From an uncultured bacterium (GTDB lineage: Bacteria; Bacillota; Clostridia; Lachnospirales; Lachnospiraceae), in assembly GCA_947243845.1 (NCBI GenBank), contig CAMXIF010000030.1, forward strand, positions 1 through 36,082: a stretch of DNA of 36,082 bases, in the 5' to 3' direction. Both the position numbers and the translations under genes were made by a program. The notes under the pieces are model-generated. The model saw only the letters and a program-made list of their open reading frames with translations. It did not search any database and had not been told where the DNA came from. Positions 17,083 to 25,666 of this stretch are shown piece by piece (the stretch's first letter is position 1; each line of letters opens with the position of its first letter).

Positions 17083-18354
17083 CTATGCTTCATCAATCGC
17101 TTTTCCAATATCATTCCTCATATATTGATGATCAAAGTTCACCCATTTTGTAGCTTCGTAGGCATTGGCCCTGGCTTCTTTCAGCGTAGCTCCTTTCGCC
17201 ATAACGCCAAGCACCCGTCCGCCGTTAGTAACAATTCCTTCTTCCGTCTTCTTCGTGCCCGCATGGAAACAATGGTAATCATCTTTTCCCTCAAAGTTTT
17301 CGAGTCCGTTAATCACAAATCCCTTTTCATAAGATACGGGATAGCCTTCGGAAGCCAGAATTACGCAGACCGCAGCATTATCCTCGAACTGCAGTTCCAC
17401 CTGATCCAGTCTGCCATCGATACAGGCCTCGATCACATCGATTACGTCATTTTTCATGCGCGGCAGCACCACCTGCACCTCCGGATCGCCAAATCTTGCA
17501 TTGTACTCCAGCACTCTCGGCCCATCTTCCGTCAGCATCAGCCCGAAGAAAATAACACCTGTAAAAGGTCTTCCCTCCGCCGCCATGGCATCCACAGTAG
17601 CCTGGAAAATATATTTCTTACAGAACGCATCCACTTCCTCCGTATAGAAAGGAGTGGGGGAAAAGCTTCCCATACCGCCTGTATTCAATCCCTGGTCACC
17701 GTCCATCGCCCGCTTGTGATCCTGCGCGGAAGGCAGGGTGCGGATAGATTTTCCGTCCACAAAGGAGAGTACCGACACTTCACGCCCTGTCATAAATTCT
17801 TCTATTACCATCCGATTACCGGAATCGCCAAACTTCTTATCTTCCATGATCGTGCGGACGCCTTCCTTAGCCTCCTCAAGCGTTTCACAGATCAGCACAC
17901 CCTTACCCAGGGCAAGGCCGTCAGCCTTAAGTACCACCGGCATTTTAGCCTGTTCCAGATAAGCAAGCGCCTCCTGCGGATCGTCAAAGTTCTCGTATGC
18001 TGCGGTAGGAATCTTATATTTTTTCATCAAATCCTTAGAAAAAGCTTTACTGCCTTCCAGAATCGCCGCATTCTTTCTTGGACCGAACACCCGGAGTCCT
18101 GCCGCCTCCATCTCGTCCACCAGACCGCCCACCAGAGGATCTTCCATGCCTACAATGGTCAGGTCGATGGCCTGCTCTTTGGCAAAAGCCACCAGCTTGT
18201 CAAATTCCATAGCGCCAATGGGCAGACATTCTGCAATCTGTCCGATTCCTGCATTGCCGGGCGCACAATATATCTTCTCCACCTTCGGGCTTTTCGCCAC
18301 ACAGGCTGCGATCGTATGCTCCCTGCCGCCGCTTCCCACGATCAATACTTTCAT
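17083..18354 (-). CDS. purD: Phosphoribosylamine-glycine ligase (GAR synthetase)
   Basis: 423 residues, the normal length. PurD joins phosphoribosylamine and glycine using ATP, the second step of de novo purine synthesis. The N-terminal Rossmann-like motif VGSGGREHTIA is present. The ATP-grasp core follows, with KADGLALGKGV in the ATP-binding loop and the metal-binding segment LEYNARFGDPE. The C-terminus (NGGRVLGVMAKG) matches the family. It is separated from purN by 132 bases, the largest gap inside the purEMND set. Confidence 0.97.
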   Translation of the reverse strand: MKVLIVGSGGREHTIAACVAKSPKVEKIYCAPGNAGIGQIAECLPIGAMEFDKLVAFAKEQAIDLTIVGMEDPLVGGLVDEMEAAGLRVFGPRKNAAILEGSKAFSKDLMKKYKIPTAAYENFDDPQEALAYLEQAKMPVVLKADGLALGKGVLICETLEEAKEGVRTIMEDKKFGDSGNRMVIEEFMTGREVSVLSFVDGKSIRTLPSAQDHKRAMDGDQGLNTGGMGSFSPTPFYTEEVDAFCKKYIFQATVDAMAAEGRPFTGVIFFGLMLTEDGPRVLEYNARFGDPEVQVVLPRMKNDVIDVIEACIDGRLDQVELQFEDNAAVCVILASEGYPVSYEKGFVINGLENFEGKDDYHCFHAGTKKTEEGIVTNGGRVLGVMAKGATLKEARANAYEATKWVNFDHQYMRNDIGKAIDEA

Positions 18355-18486
18355 TTCCCTATCCCTTACCTTTCTATGTATCCTGCCTCGTAACTTACTT
18401 CTTTACTTCTTTCCTGCTATTTCTCCTGCAACAATATCCTGCATACATTTATGTGCAAAAGCAGCATCTCTGTGGAATCCCGCATA

Positions 18487-19113
18487 CTACTCGGAAATAT
18501 AAACCCTGCCGTTCTCCACCTTCACCTTGCCCCCGGCAATCAGGTTAATACACCAAGGTAAAATCACCCACTCCGCTTCCTCCATGACTCTCTTCTGCAG
18601 TATCTCCGGTGTGTCGTCCTCCCGCACTGCCACGGCTTTCTGCATGATGATCGGGCCGGTGTCCATGCCCTCATCCACAAAGTGCACCGTAGCGCCCGTA
18701 ACCTTCACGCCTCTGGCCAATGCTGCCTCATGCACCTTCAGCCCATAATACCCTGTTCCGCAAAAAGAAGGAATCAGGGATGGGTGAATGTTGATGATGC
18801 GGTGCGGATAGCTGCGGATCAATTCCTCCGGAATCTTTACCAAAAAGCCAGCCAGCACGATCAAATCCGGCTCCGCCCTGTTTATCTCCTCCAGAAATGC
18901 CTGTTTAAAGGCTTCTCTGTCCGCATACTCCTTCGGAGACACACAGACTGACTCAATCCCTGCACTCCCGGCACGCGTAAGGGCATAAGCCCCCCGGTTG
19001 TTGCTGATGACCTTCACGATCTTTGTATTGACAATGGACCCCTGGGCCACACCATCCAAAATCGCCTGCAGATTTGTGCCGCCGCCGGACACACACACCA
19101 CTATCCTGAGCAT
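18487..19113 (-). CDS. purN: Phosphoribosylglycinamide formyltransferase (formyl-THF type)
   Basis: 208 residues. PurN transfers the formyl group of 10-formyltetrahydrofolate to GAR, the third step of purine synthesis. The substrate loop SGGGTNLQAI, the catalytic segment with Asn and His (HRIINIHPSLIPSF), and the TGATVHFVDEGMDTGPII motif carrying the catalytic Asp are all intact. The AGGAAGG site lies 10 bases before the ATG. The stop is TAG, and the same frame stays open for 27 more codons before TAA. Confidence 0.97.
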   Translation of the reverse strand: MLRIVVCVSGGGTNLQAILDGVAQGSIVNTKIVKVISNNRGAYALTRAGSAGIESVCVSPKEYADREAFKQAFLEEINRAEPDLIVLAGFLVKIPEELIRSYPHRIINIHPSLIPSFCGTGYYGLKVHEAALARGVKVTGATVHFVDEGMDTGPIIMQKAVAVREDDTPEILQKRVMEEAEWVILPWCINLIAGGKVKVENGRVYISE

Positions 19114-19145
19114 CTTTCTTCAATCCTTCCTGTTAAGCCGTGCCG

Positions 19146-20168
19146 TTACAAGATAACCTCTTTATTTCCAGCCACTACATCGCCTACAATATAAGCCTGC
19201 TCTCCTGCCGCCTTCAGCGCTTCCACTGTCTTGTCCGCATCCGCCGCATCCACTGCCAATACCATGCCAAGCCCCATGTTGTAGGTGTTATACATCATTT
19301 TATCTTCCAGATTGCCTGTTTGTTGCAACAACCCGAAAATAGGCGGGATGGGATAACTGTCTTTCTGTATCCGTGCAGACACGCCCTCCGGCAGCATCCT
19401 GGGAATATTCTCATAGAAACCGCCGCCCGTAATATGGCTGCATCCCTTGATCGTCACGCCTGCTTCTCTCACACTCCTCAGTGCTTTCACATAAATCCTA
19501 GTGGGGGTAAGAAGCGCTTCTCCAAGCGTTGTGCCCAGTTCATCATAATAGACATCCAGGCTTTCCTTTGTCACTGCAAACACCTTGCGGATCAGAGAAA
19601 ACCCATTGCTATGTACACCCGATGATGCGATTCCAACCAGGACATCCCCGGTCTTTATATGCTCCCCTGTGATCAGATCTTTCTCATCTGCCACGCCCAC
19701 TGCAAATCCTGCCAGATCATATTCTTCCTCCGGCATCAGTCCCGGATGCTCCGCAGTCTCACCGCCGATTAAGGCCGCGCCGGCCTGCTTACACCCCTCG
19801 GCCACACCTTTCACGATGGCCGCAATCTTCTCCGGATAATTCTTGCCACAGGCAATATAATCCAAGAAAAACAATGGTTCTGCTCCCGCGCAGACCACAT
19901 CGTTCACACACATAGCGACACAGTCGATACCTACCGTATCATGCCGATCCAGCAGAAAAGCCAGCTGAATCTTCGTGCCCACACCGTCTGTACCGGATAA
20001 GAGCACCGGTTTCTCCATTTCCTTGATTTTCCCCAAAGAAAACGCTCCGGAAAATCCGCCGAGTCCGCCCAGCACTTCCGGTCTCATAGTTCCCTTCACA
20101 TATTCTTTCATCAATTCCACCGAACGGTATCCGGCTTCAATATCCACGCCCGCTGCCTTATAATCCAT
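19146..20168 (-). CDS. purM: Phosphoribosylformylglycinamidine cyclo-ligase (AIR synthetase)
   Basis: 340 residues from the ATG at 20166-20168 ([10 protein letters not shown]), chosen because AGGAGG lies eight bases upstream; the frame opens ten codons earlier without such a site. PurM closes the imidazole ring of AIR with ATP. The glycine-rich SGTDGVGTK motif, the metal/ATP segment [12 protein letters not shown] and the GGETAEHPG motif are present. The gap to purN is 32 bases and to purE 33, consistent with one transcript. Confidence 0.97.
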   Translation of the reverse strand: MDYKAAGVDIEAGYRSVELMKEYVKGTMRPEVLGGLGGFSGAFSLGKIKEMEKPVLLSGTDGVGTKIQLAFLLDRHDTVGIDCVAMCVNDVVCAGAEPLFFLDYIACGKNYPEKIAAIVKGVAEGCKQAGAALIGGETAEHPGLMPEEEYDLAGFAVGVADEKDLITGEHIKTGDVLVGIASSGVHSNGFSLIRKVFAVTKESLDVYYDELGTTLGEALLTPTRIYVKALRSVREAGVTIKGCSHITGGGFYENIPRMLPEGVSARIQKDSYPIPPIFGLLQQTGNLEDKMMYNTYNMGLGMVLAVDAADADKTVEALKAAGEQAYIVGDVVAGNKEVIL

Positions 20169-20201
20169 GGTTTTGTCCTCCTCTATCCCGCTATACAAAA
20201 T

Positions 20202-20717
20202 TCAAATCCCTGATTTCAAATAGGTCTTATACCCAATTTCCTGCAGTTTCTTATCCTTCTCCTGCACACTCTCTTTCAAACTCCTGGAATAATCTTTCAG
20301 ACGCCCCAGCAGTGCCGGATCTGAAACTGCCAGAATCTTGGCCGCCAGAATCCCGGCGTTTTGCCCCCCGTTGATCGCTACAGTAGCTACCGGAATACCG
20401 GAAGGCATCTGCACAATGGAATAGAGGGAATCCACACCGCCAAGATCGGAAGTCTTCATGGGGATGCCGATGACCGGCATCGGGAAGATTGCCGCACACA
20501 TGCCCGGCAGATGAGCCGCCTTGCCTGCTCCCGCGATGATTACCTTAAATCCCTTCTCCTCCGCACTCTTCGCATACGCAAAGAACACATCCGGCTCCCG
20601 GTGTGCGGAGATAATCGTCATCTCATAAGAAATACCAAGTTCTTCCAAAATATCAGCGGCTTTCGCCATCACGGGCATATCGGAATCACTGCCCATCACA
20701 ATGCCAACCTGTGCCAT
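20202..20717 (-). CDS. purE: N5-carboxyaminoimidazole ribonucleotide mutase, class I
   Basis: 171 residues. PurE moves the carboxyl group of N5-CAIR to give CAIR. The active-site GSDSD motif (residues 9-13), the catalytic ISAHREPD segment and the AGAGKAAHLPGM loop show the class I, PurK-dependent type. No purK gene is in this window, so N5-CAIR synthetase must be encoded elsewhere. AAGGAGG precedes the ATG. It is the first gene of the long run and is preceded by a structured leader of about 110 bases. Confidence 0.96.
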   Translation of the reverse strand: MAQVGIVMGSDSDMPVMAKAADILEELGISYEMTIISAHREPDVFFAYAKSAEEKGFKVIIAGAGKAAHLPGMCAAIFPMPVIGIPMKTSDLGGVDSLYSIVQMPSGIPVATVAINGGQNAGILAAKILAVSDPALLGRLKDYSRSLKESVQEKDKKLQEIGYKTYLKSGI

Positions 20718-20784
20718 CTATAATTACCTCCTTAATATATAATATATCTATATATCTGTACCCTGATATCCGCACCAAATTCTA

Positions 20785-20817
20785 TTCTGCCCCCTGACAC
20801 AACATCTTGTGGCAAAA
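20785..20817 (-). promoter_or_regulatory. Stem-loop in the purE leader
   Basis: On the minus strand TTTTGC pairs with GCAGAA (one G-U) and encloses a CACAA/TTGTG stem with a GATG loop. It sits in the untranslated leader about 70 bases before the purE start. It does not show the conserved three-way core of a purine riboswitch, and I see no PurR-box pair. A regulatory role is only suspected. Confidence 0.35.
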
Positions 20818-20836
20818 CATAGTTTTTCTATCTACC

Positions 20837-20865
20837 AGTGTACTAGATTTTCGATTGTTGCGCAA
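20837..20865 (-). promoter_or_regulatory. Candidate promoter of the purE operon
   Basis: On the minus strand TTGCGC (20860-20865) and TACACT (20837-20842) are separated by 17 bases. The -35 hexamer is identical to that of the tRNA-Trp promoter. The -10 match is only partial. The transcript would start near 20830 and carry a leader of about 113 bases. Confidence 0.4.
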
Positions 20866-20872
20866 CTATCTT

Positions 20873-22960
20873 TTATTCCATAGCCCGATTTAACTCCTCA
20901 CACCCAGGGAGAACAAATTGACCGTTTCGGATAATTATTGTTTTCTCTCCTGCCTCAGTCAACACAGAGAGTTCCCCCAGTTCATCATAAGGAATCGTAA
21001 TATCCGTATGACACTGGAAATATGCCTTACTGACATCTGTGTCACGTAAAACTGACACTTCATTATCTTTGGCGATAATCTCTTTGCCGTCCGGATTATA
21101 TACCCGCACATTCTCCGCATGGGAATAACAGGTATCTCCCACTGCAAAGTGCGGACCCGTCTTCTCCGCAATCAGGATAGGCATCTTATCCTCAATGCCG
21201 TATTTACGCGCCACCACATAGGCCGTGGTATTGGTGCCAATAGCAAACTCTCCCAAAGGCAGCCTGTCATGATGATGGAGCACATTATCCCGGATATATT
21301 TACGGTTTTCCTCCTCTGCCTCAAAATTAGCACAGCCATAATCTGACACCATGCCGTCCTCAAACCGCAGCCACAGGTCTTTGTATTCCAACTCATTTAA
21401 GAAAACTCTGGTCACATGGAGGATTCCGTTCGTACCAGTAAGCAGGGGTGAAGTGAACACTTCTCCCACCGGGATATTCACATCCGCCACACAGTTTTCA
21501 AAATTGGTCTGACTGGAAGGGTCTTCCAGCTTATGCAGCTGTACGGTCAGATCCGTTCGGTTTGCGCCGCTTCCTTTGACTTGTACAGTCAATCCCTTGT
21601 CCAACGTATCTATGATGGTCTGCTGAATACCTTGATACAGCTTGTAGTCCAGCGTATTGATCCGCACGATATCATCAAAAATCTCCGCAAACTGTTCTCC
21701 AATATCCGGCACCGGAAAGGCAATGATGGTAAAACTCCTCTCTTCTCCCTTGATATATTCATTCTGTAAGGCGCCCGCCTTACCCGCATATTCCACCGCT
21801 AATTTCTGCTGCTTTTCCGACAGATGGCAGGCCGTCTTTTTGGTCTCAGGCACAAAAGGCTTCTCCCCGAAAATCTCCAGGACTGCCGGGCCTCCATGCA
21901 CTGCCGCCTGTATCTTCCACTTCTCAAAGGCATTCCTCAGTCCTTCCAGCCTGCGTTCCACCAGGGCGCCATCCAGTACAAGCGCCATATCTTCCTTGTG
22001 GTCATAGTCGAACTGCTTATTCGGATTGGCGCCGCACCAACCGTTCTTATTGACGCTCCTGCCCTGAAAGATATTAGTACCCGCCCGGTAAAAGGTAGGT
22101 TGTAGACCAATCCGGTCAAAATTATCGACCGCCTCCCTGATCATACGCTCAAATCCCAGGAAATAGCGAATATTCACCGTCTCCTTGATGGAAATATCCT
22201 TATTACCCACCTCAAAGCCAATCCGATATCCCTCCGTATATGTGTCCGCCATCAGTTTCACCTTTTCCGCCGGCATGCTGTTCAGATGTCTGGCCGTCTC
22301 CAGTTCATTCTCCGAGACGTACTCCCCATAATAGTAGAGATAACGCAGATCAGATAAATCACTGTCCATAACGATCCGGCGGGCAAATCCCCTGTCCGGA
22401 CACAGGAGTCTGGCCGTGTGCAGTACTGTTTCCGGCTCATAATAGTCGCTCACATACCAATATAGTATCTGCCGTACCGTCTCCCGTTCTGCCTCAATCC
22501 CTTCCTGTGCCGCACAGACAAAAACCTGATAGACTTCCAGTAGAAGTTCCATGCGGATCACCATATCAAATCGATTTAACTCAAAGACTGCCGGAATCAT
22601 GCCCCGCAGTTCCGCATACAAAAAGCACAGCATCTGCCCCATTGACTCACCCAGACAATCTACTGCATGATCCGGATTGCCATAACTTTCACCATAATTC
22701 TGCGGCAGGATATCCTCATACAATTCCTCATTCTGTGCCTGTAGCTTTGCAAGCGGCATTTGATACAGTTCCCCGCTCTCTACCAAATTCCAGGTCTTAT
22801 TCATCAAGGCAACAAATTCCGCCATCTTGCCAAAATATTTCTGAAACGCCTCCGCACATACCGACTCCTGCGGTATCTGCCTGATACGTTCCAGAGCCAA
22901 CACATATCTCTCGCCAAACAATTCTTCCTGTTCCTTCTCATCCATATATTTATCTTCCAT
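20873..22960 (-). CDS. M29-type metalloaminopeptidase with large N-terminal region
   Basis: 695 residues. The C-terminal part (from about 480) matches the M29 (AmpS/PepS) aminopeptidases, which trim N-terminal residues using a two-metal centre. Candidate ligands are the Glu in NIPVGEVFTSP, the Glu in NFEAEEENRKYI, the His in EKTGPHFAVGDTCY with its Tyr, and the His-x-Asp of QCHTDITIPYDE. Typical M29 enzymes have about 370-410 residues, so this is much longer; the first 300 residues or so are helical and unfamiliar. AAAGGGA precedes the first ATG by about six bases. The gene starts 15 bases after a small membrane protein and ends the pyrF-pyrE operon. Confidence 0.85.
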   Translation of the reverse strand: MEDKYMDEKEQEELFGERYVLALERIRQIPQESVCAEAFQKYFGKMAEFVALMNKTWNLVESGELYQMPLAKLQAQNEELYEDILPQNYGESYGNPDHAVDCLGESMGQMLCFLYAELRGMIPAVFELNRFDMVIRMELLLEVYQVFVCAAQEGIEAERETVRQILYWYVSDYYEPETVLHTARLLCPDRGFARRIVMDSDLSDLRYLYYYGEYVSENELETARHLNSMPAEKVKLMADTYTEGYRIGFEVGNKDISIKETVNIRYFLGFERMIREAVDNFDRIGLQPTFYRAGTNIFQGRSVNKNGWCGANPNKQFDYDHKEDMALVLDGALVERRLEGLRNAFEKWKIQAAVHGGPAVLEIFGEKPFVPETKKTACHLSEKQQKLAVEYAGKAGALQNEYIKGEERSFTIIAFPVPDIGEQFAEIFDDIVRINTLDYKLYQGIQQTIIDTLDKGLTVQVKGSGANRTDLTVQLHKLEDPSSQTNFENCVADVNIPVGEVFTSPLLTGTNGILHVTRVFLNELEYKDLWLRFEDGMVSDYGCANFEAEEENRKYIRDNVLHHHDRLPLGEFAIGTNTTAYVVARKYGIEDKMPILIAEKTGPHFAVGDTCYSHAENVRVYNPDGKEIIAKDNEVSVLRDTDVSKAYFQCHTDITIPYDELGELSVLTEAGEKTIIIRNGQFVLPGCEELNRAME

Positions 22961-22975
22961 AAATTTCCCTTTCTG

Positions 22976-23296
22976 CTATGCGTACGCTCCCGCATACAAG
23001 ATTATACTCAACACCGCCAGCACCAGCACATTCAGCCCGATTCCCAGATAGCTGAACAGATAGAACTTGTCACGTTCCGACTTGGAAACCACACCCAGCA
23101 CAATCCCCACAAAAGCAAAGATCATGGACAACAGCGCGGCCGCACCATACTGCAGGGGCACATCCCCCGCCCGCTGGTAACTCATAAGCACCATATAAGC
23201 CAGAGTCACCAGAGAGATCACCCCCAGGATCGTAGCCATGATTCCTTTCTTCGTATGTTCCTTATTCGTAAACATGAAACTATTCTTCTTCGCCAT
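22976..23296 (-). CDS. Small three-helix membrane protein, unknown function
   Basis: 106 residues from the ATG at 23294-23296 (MAKKNSFMF), which has a GGAGG site five bases upstream; the frame opens 14 codons earlier without a site. A short basic N-terminus precedes three membrane helices (about 19-40, 52-73 and 81-104). The segment between helices 2 and 3 is charged (SKSERDKFY). It may belong to one of the DUF families of small clostridial membrane proteins, but I cannot name it with confidence. It sits between another mini membrane protein and the M29 peptidase. Confidence 0.75.
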   Translation of the reverse strand: MAKKNSFMFTNKEHTKKGIMATILGVISLVTLAYMVLMSYQRAGDVPLQYGAAALLSMIFAFVGIVLGVVSKSERDKFYLFSYLGIGLNVLVLAVLSIILYAGAYA

Positions 23297-23319
23297 ATGC
23301 ACCTCCATACTGAAGCCGC

Positions 23320-23382
23320 TTACCGCCGCATCAGCCACCGGAATTTGAAATGGGCATCTTCGTCCATGCCGAAAACACCCAT
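23320..23382 (-). CDS. Possible 20-residue micropeptide
   Basis: In the 100-base gap between two small membrane-protein genes lies ATG-start frame MGVFGMDEDAHFKFRWLMRR followed by TAA. A GAAAGAG stretch about eight bases upstream could serve as a weak ribosome binding site. The peptide has an acidic-aromatic centre and a basic end. Its short length makes chance likely; it is included because codons and residue mix look protein-like. Confidence 0.3.
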   Translation of the reverse strand: MGVFGMDEDAHFKFRWLMRR

Positions 23383-23396
23383 TAATCGCTCTTTCT

Positions 23397-23549
23397 TTAG
23401 AATAAGATTTTATTTCTTCCCGCTAACAACTTGGCCCCGCTGATGATCAGAAGCACACCGCTTGCCACGCCCACCACCAGAGCAACCACACCGACTGCAA
23501 TATTGAGCGCGCCGGAACCGCCCATTGTCTTATAAGTCTTCTCTTCCAT
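23397..23549 (-). CDS. Single-span mini membrane protein
   Basis: 50 residues from the ATG at 23547-23549 (MEEKTYKTMGG), preceded by AAAGGGAG; the frame is open 18 codons further upstream into the pyrE end, but without a matching site. One long Gly/Val/Ala-rich membrane segment (about 17-40) is flanked by charged ends (EEKTYK and GRNK). It begins 22 bases after the pyrE stop, so it is probably in the same transcript. No family is recognised. Confidence 0.65.
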   Translation of the reverse strand: MEEKTYKTMGGSGALNIAVGVVALVVGVASGVLLIISGAKLLAGRNKILF

Positions 23550-23571
23550 CTTCCGCTCCCTTTCCTGCTTT

Positions 23572-24249
23572 CTATTTTGCGCCATATTGCTCATAATATG
23601 CATCGATCGACTGCTTTAAGATATCATCGATATAAATCTTTCCCTTATAAGGCTTATCATAAAGATACTCCACCACATCCGCCATCGTCACAATGGCATT
23701 GGCCTCAAAACCATACTTATTCTGAATCTCTTCCAGAGCGCTCTTCTCGCTCTCAAGTCCTCGCTCCATGCGGTTTAAGGATACCATCAGTCCTTTGATC
23801 TCCACATCCGCCTGTGCCTTGATGATCGGGAATGTCTCCTCAATGGATTTGCCTGAGGTGGTCACATCCTCAATGATCACCACCCGGTCGCCATCCTTTA
23901 ACTTACTGCCCAAAAGAATGCCTGTATCACCGTGGTCTTTCACTTCTTTCCTGTTAGAACAATAACGGATTTCCTTACCGTACAGCTCACTGATTGCCAT
24001 GGTCGTGGCTACTGACAACGGAATTCCCTTATATGCCGGTCCGAACAGAACATCAAAGTCCAGTCCGTAATGCTCATGGATTGCCCGCGCATAATATTCT
24101 CCCAGTCTGCGAAGCTGCGCCCCCGTCACATAGGCGCCCGCATTCATGAAAAAGGGAGACTTTCTGCCGCTCTTTAAAGTGAAATCCCCAAACTTGAGCA
24201 CCTGGCTGTCCACCATAAATCCGATAAACTCCTGCTTGTACTGTTCCAT
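23572..24249 (-). CDS. pyrE: Orotate phosphoribosyltransferase
   Basis: 225 residues from the ATG at 24247-24249 (MEQYKQEF), placed nine bases after AGGAGG; the frame opens 12 codons earlier. PyrE converts orotate and PRPP to OMP, the fifth step of pyrimidine synthesis. The PRPP-binding motif VVIIEDVTTSGKS is intact, as are the FTLKSGRKSPFF substrate segment and the FGPAYKGIPLS loop. It is 36 bases after pyrF, the enzyme that uses its product. Confidence 0.96.
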   Translation of the reverse strand: MEQYKQEFIGFMVDSQVLKFGDFTLKSGRKSPFFMNAGAYVTGAQLRRLGEYYARAIHEHYGLDFDVLFGPAYKGIPLSVATTMAISELYGKEIRYCSNRKEVKDHGDTGILLGSKLKDGDRVVIIEDVTTSGKSIEETFPIIKAQADVEIKGLMVSLNRMERGLESEKSALEEIQNKYGFEANAIVTMADVVEYLYDKPYKGKIYIDDILKQSIDAYYEQYGAK

Positions 24250-24285
24250 AATTGTGAGCCCTCCTGTCACTCTTCCAATCCGCAC

Positions 24286-25233
24286 TTATCCCAGCGCCTG
24301 TGCAATATCTTCCCTCATATCGATGACCGCTGCTCTTGCGGCATCCGCATAGTTTAATGCGCCATACTGCGCATATTTCTCCTGCTGGTAGGCTCCGATG
24401 ATGCCTCTGGAGGAACTGATGATGGCACCGAGACCGTCTTTGTTAAAGAAATGTACCAGATCTGCACCCTTTCCGCCCTGTGCACCATAAGCCGGCACCA
24501 GAATATAAGCCTTCGGCATGATCTCTCTCAAGACCCTGCCCATCTCCGGATAAGTAGCGCCCACCACAGCGCCGACATAACTGTACTCCGCGCCCATGTG
24601 ATCTGCGCCCCACTGCGCCACCTTCTCACCGACCACCTCATAGAGCGGCCTGGCCTTGGAAGCATCCGCACATCCCTCCGGCAGCACCAAGCGGTCCTGA
24701 AATTCCCCGCTGCTGGGATTGGAAGTCTTGACCAGCACGAATATGCCTTTCTTTTCCTGTTTACACACATCGATAAAAGGCTGCACACCGTCAGAACCAA
24801 GATAGGGATTGACTGTGACAAAATCTTCACCAAATCCACGGCACATGCTATCACCAACCTGTACTTGTCCCAGATGACCTACCGCATAGGCATCGGAAGT
24901 GGAGCCGATATCACCGCGCTTGATGTCACCCACCACCACAAGATCTTTCTGCTTACAATATTCCACTGTCTTATGAAAGGCGATAAGCCCTTCCACGCCA
25001 AACTGCTCATACATGGCAATCTGCGGCTTCACCGCAGGAATTAACTCAGCGACTGCATCCACGATTCCCTTATTGTACATCCAGATTGCTTCCGCTGCAC
25101 CCTTAAGCGTCTCTCCATACTCTGCAAACGCTTTCTGCTTGATATGTTCCGGCACAAGCTTCATGGTCGGATCCAATCCGACCATGACAGGCGCCTGTTT
25201 CTTCTTAATGCTCTCTATCAATTTATCAATCAT
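24286..25233 (-). CDS. pyrF: Orotidine 5'-phosphate decarboxylase, type 2
   Basis: 315 residues, the length of the longer type 2 enzymes rather than the roughly 240 of Bacillus PyrF. It decarboxylates OMP to UMP. The catalytic Asp-x-Lys-x-x-Asp motif is present in VVGDIKRGDIGSTS, with the early MVGLDPTMK motif and the phosphate loop around FVTVNPYLGSDG. Its ATG overlaps the stop of the Nudix-like gene (ATGA), which implies translational coupling to that protein. Confidence 0.96.
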   Translation of the reverse strand: MIDKLIESIKKKQAPVMVGLDPTMKLVPEHIKQKAFAEYGETLKGAAEAIWMYNKGIVDAVAELIPAVKPQIAMYEQFGVEGLIAFHKTVEYCKQKDLVVVGDIKRGDIGSTSDAYAVGHLGQVQVGDSMCRGFGEDFVTVNPYLGSDGVQPFIDVCKQEKKGIFVLVKTSNPSSGEFQDRLVLPEGCADASKARPLYEVVGEKVAQWGADHMGAEYSYVGAVVGATYPEMGRVLREIMPKAYILVPAYGAQGGKGADLVHFFNKDGLGAIISSSRGIIGAYQQEKYAQYGALNYADAARAAVIDMREDIAQALG

Positions 25234-25634
25234 AATGTTTTCCCTTCCAGATCCTTAAGAACGTACTGATTCTCGATATAATAGGGGAACTGCTCTCTCT
25301 TAACCCACTCCCAGCTGCCATACTCTTCCGGAAGAATAATATTGGATTCATCCTCTTCTGAAATGGAGCACAGATAGGCAATGCCGACACAGTGCGTCTC
25401 CCCGATCAGCTGCGACCAGGTATACTCAACTTTTTCAATTACGCCGTTCACCGATAAAAGTTCTGTGATCGCGTGAAGCATTGCATCGTCCGGCGCTTCT
25501 CCATGTGCTACCTCCGCATCGATAAACTCCCACACATAAGGTTCCGGAATGTGATCATCCACCCATCTTTTGATCAGCAGATATGTGTCTCCTTTTTTGA
25601 TGATACCTTTTACCCGCACATATGTATTCTTCAT
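25230..25634 (-). CDS. Nudix-fold protein with a degraded catalytic box
   Basis: 134 residues. The overall pattern resembles a Nudix domain: an N-terminal strand KGIIKKGDTYLLIKR, then WEFIDAEVAHGEAPDDA and a helix, then two strands and WEWVKREQFP. The Nudix box itself (GX5EX7REUXEEXGU) is broken. The first Gly-Gly is Asp-Ala, the Arg-Glu pair is His-Ala, and the metal-binding Glu-Glu pair is Glu-Leu. It is therefore unlikely to be a normal pyrophosphohydrolase and may bind a nucleotide as a regulator or partner. It is the first gene of the pyrF-pyrE operon and overlaps pyrF by four bases. Confidence 0.78.
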   Translation of the reverse strand: MKNTYVRVKGIIKKGDTYLLIKRWVDDHIPEPYVWEFIDAEVAHGEAPDDAMLHAITELLSVNGVIEKVEYTWSQLIGETHCVGIAYLCSISEEDESNIILPEEYGSWEWVKREQFPYYIENQYVLKDLEGKTL

Positions 25635-25666
25635 CTTTCCACACTCTCCCTTATTCTTTTGGTTTC

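Noticed and set aside
17125..18393. 422-codon plus-strand open frame antisense to purD
   Set aside because: It mirrors almost the whole of purD, which is certain from its motifs. The product is rich in His, Arg, Ser and Phe, as expected of an antisense shadow, and has no domain.
20718..20836. Purine riboswitch upstream of purE
   Set aside because: The conserved junction and paired loops of that class cannot be laid out in this leader.
25230..25634. Functional Nudix hydrolase
   Set aside because: The catalytic box lacks the Arg-Glu pair and one metal-binding Glu, so activity should not be assumed.
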